From: Paenibacillus cremeus
GTDB lineage: Bacteria > Bacillota > Bacilli > Paenibacillales > NBRC-103111
Assembly (NCBI RefSeq): GCF_007786445.1
Contig: NZ_VNJI01000021.1
Span: forward strand, 52,829-116,828
Direction of reading: 5' to 3'
Length of the DNA: 64,000 nucleotides
Shown: positions 62,659 to 64,000 of the stretch, piece after piece
Layout: the number at the start of each line of letters is the position of its first letter
Position numbering within the stretch: the stretch's first letter is position 1
The notes under the pieces: generated by a model
Told to the model about the DNA's origin: nothing
What the model saw: the letters and a program-made list of their open reading frames with translations, nothing else
Database searches by the model: none
Made by a program: the position numbers and the translations under genes

Positions 62659-62702
62659 CATCTGATGTTTCTTATTTTATTCCACATTCATCAGATGATC
62701 AA
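62659..62702 (-). promoter_or_regulatory. GntR-gene promoter with two palindromic operators
   Basis: Minus strand: -35 TTGATC (62697-62702), 17-base spacer, -10 TAAAAT (62674-62679). Two near-palindromes, CATCTGATG (62659-62667) and CATCAGATG (62689-62697), lie 30 bp apart centre to centre, one near the expected start of transcription and one over the -35/spacer. This fits autorepression by the GntR protein. Confidence 0.6.
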
Positions 62703-62717
62703 GAGAAAAATGGATTC

Positions 62718-62972
62718 ATGCTATACATCGGCAAGCTGTGCCTCAAATACGAGGGCAAGGCGTTTGCCTCCTTTTTCGAGGAAGAGATGGTGTTCAAGCT
62801 CAGCGGCGCGCCGCACGCGAACGCACTTCAGCTCGCAGGAGCGCAGCTATTTGACCCGTCGGGGAAAAAGCGGCCGATGAAGGACTGGGTGCAGGTGCCC
62901 TACGCCCACGTTGAGTCGTGGATGGACTACGCCGAAGCTGCGCTCAACCAGCTCCGAGAAGCCGGCGCATAA
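62718..62972 (+). CDS. TfoX/Sxy N-terminal-like protein, N-terminally truncated
   Basis: 84 residues. LCLKYEGKAFASFFEEEMVF, KLSGAPHANALQLAGAQLFD, KKRPMKDWVQVP fits the TfoX_N-like fold, but the first 25 or so residues of the family (ending in a Met-Phe-Gly segment) are missing, and the frame opens near the GntR promoter with no ribosome site. Likely a gene truncated at its 5' end; function doubtful. Followed by a terminator. Confidence 0.5.
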   Translation: MLYIGKLCLKYEGKAFASFFEEEMVFKLSGAPHANALQLAGAQLFDPSGKKRPMKDWVQVPYAHVESWMDYAEAALNQLREAGA

Positions 62973-62999
62973 AAATAGCGGAATACCGTTCCGTTATTT
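62971..62999 (+). terminator. Terminator after the TfoX-like frame
   Basis: AAATAGCGGAA/TTCCGTTATTT with a 5-base loop; T-poor tail, so strength is moderate. Confidence 0.55.
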
Positions 63000-63153
63000 C
63001 CTGAACCTTATACGTTCCAAGGTAGCGTCAAGAAGTTTGTGTAAGCAGTCTTTGGTAAAAACAAAGTAGAGTATTCAAAGCTTAGTTTTTAGAATATTCA
63101 AACATGAGTAAGTAACTTCACTTAGAGGTCCTCCAAAGGCTTTATATGGAGGG

Positions 63154-63228
63154 GTGGGCATGATAGGCTCAATGGCCTGGCGATACGAGTTTACGAGGTA
63201 TCGCCCCTTCGCCAGTCATCATGCCCAC
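63154..63228. repeat. Long hairpin inside the IS256-type element, after the transposase gene
   Basis: GTGGGCATGAT pairs with ATCATGCCCAC, enclosing a second perfect stem GGCGATAC/GTATCGCC. Likely a transcription barrier or a structural element near the IS end. No T run, so not a standard terminator. Confidence 0.6.
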
Positions 63229-63240
63229 AGAGGCTCCATG

Positions 63241-64000
63241 TCAAGCCGGCTCAGAAGTTCCGTATCGCTTCACAAACATCTGCTTCAACTTTTCCTTGGT
63301 TTCAGAGTCGCTGAACCCTCTGATCGAGCGGCAGCTCCACGTTTCGTTGTAATCCAGTGCTTCGAGGTAAACAATCTTTTCTGCCGCTTCAATGTTAGGT
63401 AGGCTGTTCATGGGCCGCAGACGTTTTCGTAACTCCTTGTTGGTTCGTTCAATTGCATTTGATGTGTAAATGGCAGGCCGAATCAATGGAGGATACTTGT
63501 AGTACGTCAGTAGTGTAGGAAGCTGGTCTTCCCAAGATTTAAGCTCCTTGGGGTACCGTTTGCTCCACTTCTCTTTTACCGTATCGAATGCTGCCCTAGC
63601 TAAGTCTCCATCTAACGCGGTATAGATGGTTTTCAGGTCATCCAAAAACTCGGTTTTATCTTGTACGCGAATTTTGGGCATGGTGCTACGGACTTTATGC
63701 ACTACACAATGCTGTACATCCGCTTTGGGGTACACGTCTCGAAAAGCATCCTCTAGCCCTGGAAGCCCATCAAACACACCCAGCAATACTTCCTGTAGAC
63801 CGCGGCGATACAAGTCTTGGAGGATCTCTCTCCAGCCGTTAGAGCTTTCTTGGCCGCCGATGTAAAAACCAAGAATTTCTCGGTGCCCTTGCTCGTTGAT
63901 GCCCATCACCAGATAGATGACTTCGCTATCTACGGTGTTTCTTCTGAGTTTAATGTACAGTCCATCCAGGTAGAGAACCGAGTAGCGTTTCTCGAGAGGG
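63241..64000 (-). CDS. IS256-family transposase (partial, 5' end outside window)
   Basis: The last 252 residues of a mutator-type transposase. Starts in the window at YSVLYLDGLYIKLR, which contains the first catalytic Asp; the second Asp is in EVLLGVFDGLPGLEDAF and the catalytic Glu is in SNAIERTNKELRKR. The CVVHKVRSTMPK motif is present. No frameshift in the visible part, so the element may be active. Confidence 0.92.
   Translation of the reverse strand, partial: PLEKRYSVLYLDGLYIKLRRNTVDSEVIYLVMGINEQGHREILGFYIGGQESSNGWREILQDLYRRGLQEVLLGVFDGLPGLEDAFRDVYPKADVQHCVVHKVRSTMPKIRVQDKTEFLDDLKTIYTALDGDLARAAFDTVKEKWSKRYPKELKSWEDQLPTLLTYYKYPPLIRPAIYTSNAIERTNKELRKRLRPMNSLPNIEAAEKIVYLEALDYNETWSCRSIRGFSDSETKEKLKQMFVKRYGTSEPA

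Larger units (their letters stand above)
63021..64000 (-). mobile_element. IS256-family insertion sequence, 3' portion (runs off the window)
   Basis: The element end is placed at GGTAGCGTCAAGAAGTTTGTG (starting 63021), which resembles IS256-group termini with an inner TTTGTGTAA. 220 bases of non-coding sequence separate it from the transposase stop. The other end and target repeat are outside the window, so the exact boundary is tentative. Confidence 0.7.

Noticed and set aside
1..64000. CRISPR arrays, tRNA or rRNA genes, prophage
   Set aside because: No regularly spaced direct repeats, no tRNA-like cloverleaf or rRNA sequence, and no phage structural genes were seen on either strand by eye; a dedicated scan was not possible.

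Overview
The window looks like chromosome from a Gram-positive, spore-forming, polysaccharide-degrading member of the Bacillales, most likely Paenibacillus or a close relative. Evidence: strong GGAGG-type ribosome binding sites; lipobox signal peptides on binding proteins; Lpl-type sugar transport genes with a YesM/YesN-like sensor-regulator pair; many AraC regulators beside glycoside hydrolases; a YqfQ-like protein; bactofilin; a YerC/TrpR-like regulator; DgkB; NamA; and a Bacillus-style 'holin-like' type I toxin. No rRNA, tRNA, CRISPR array or prophage was seen. The species is an inference; the genus is likely but not proven.

Layout. 1-1141: an NrtR-like Nudix protein with a cysteine hydrolase (nicotinamidase-like) in one operon. 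1200-3981: an MFS and a MATE exporter. 4180-5221: two small AT-rich membrane proteins. 5332-6267: a pseudouridine synthase. 6412-13921: a seven-gene operon read on the minus strand (binding protein, nucleoside hydrolase, two permeases, ATPase, adenine deaminase, ribokinase) that makes a complete path for importing and splitting a purine nucleoside, using a spermidine/putrescine-type ABC transporter. 14168-15331: an MpsC/DUF2294 gene, a decayed MFS-AraC remnant and a 40-residue basic protein. 15398-18135: a sulfatase and a ParA ATPase with a coupled small partner. 18271-27727: an Lpl-like sugar ABC system with its two-component regulator and three sugar-converting enzymes; a 15-bp identical motif lies upstream of both the binding protein and the permeases. 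27993-30657: CysD and CysN, the latter with a degenerate APS-kinase tail. 31031-31234: a type I toxin locus. 31315-31992: a NERD gene broken by one stop codon.

32180-37931 is housekeeping (RlmCD-like methyltransferase, DgkB, CbiX/SirB, YerC, YqfQ-like, NamA). 37980-47982 is accessory carbohydrate metabolism: Uma2 nuclease, ThuA with a divergent AraC regulator, DUF2642, GH88 and GH2 with a divergent AraC regulator, a further AraC regulator facing a PhyH dioxygenase with a coupled small protein. 48038-50994: DedA, methyltransferase, zinc-ribbon protein, and an aldo/keto reductase with an internal deletion. 51027-55679: a BMP-type (NupABC-like) nucleoside ABC transporter, the second predicted nucleoside importer here. 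55737-59779: an acyltransferase, bactofilin plus M23 endopeptidase, and a divergent ParM-like actin, a small cytoskeleton/cell-wall island. 60605-62633: galactonate dehydratase with its GntR regulator, split by a 129-bp MITE-like insertion whose removal exactly restores the frame. 62718-64000: a truncated TfoX-like gene and the 3' part of an IS256-family element running off the window.

The most unusual items are the MITE inside the GntR gene with its paired operators, the Pot-type purine nucleoside operon with an internal terminator, the repeated 15-bp motif of the sugar operon, the CysN with a dead APS-kinase domain, the type I toxin locus, and the ParA-partner and actin-bactofilin-M23 groups. 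None is shown here to be a new system; these are leads.
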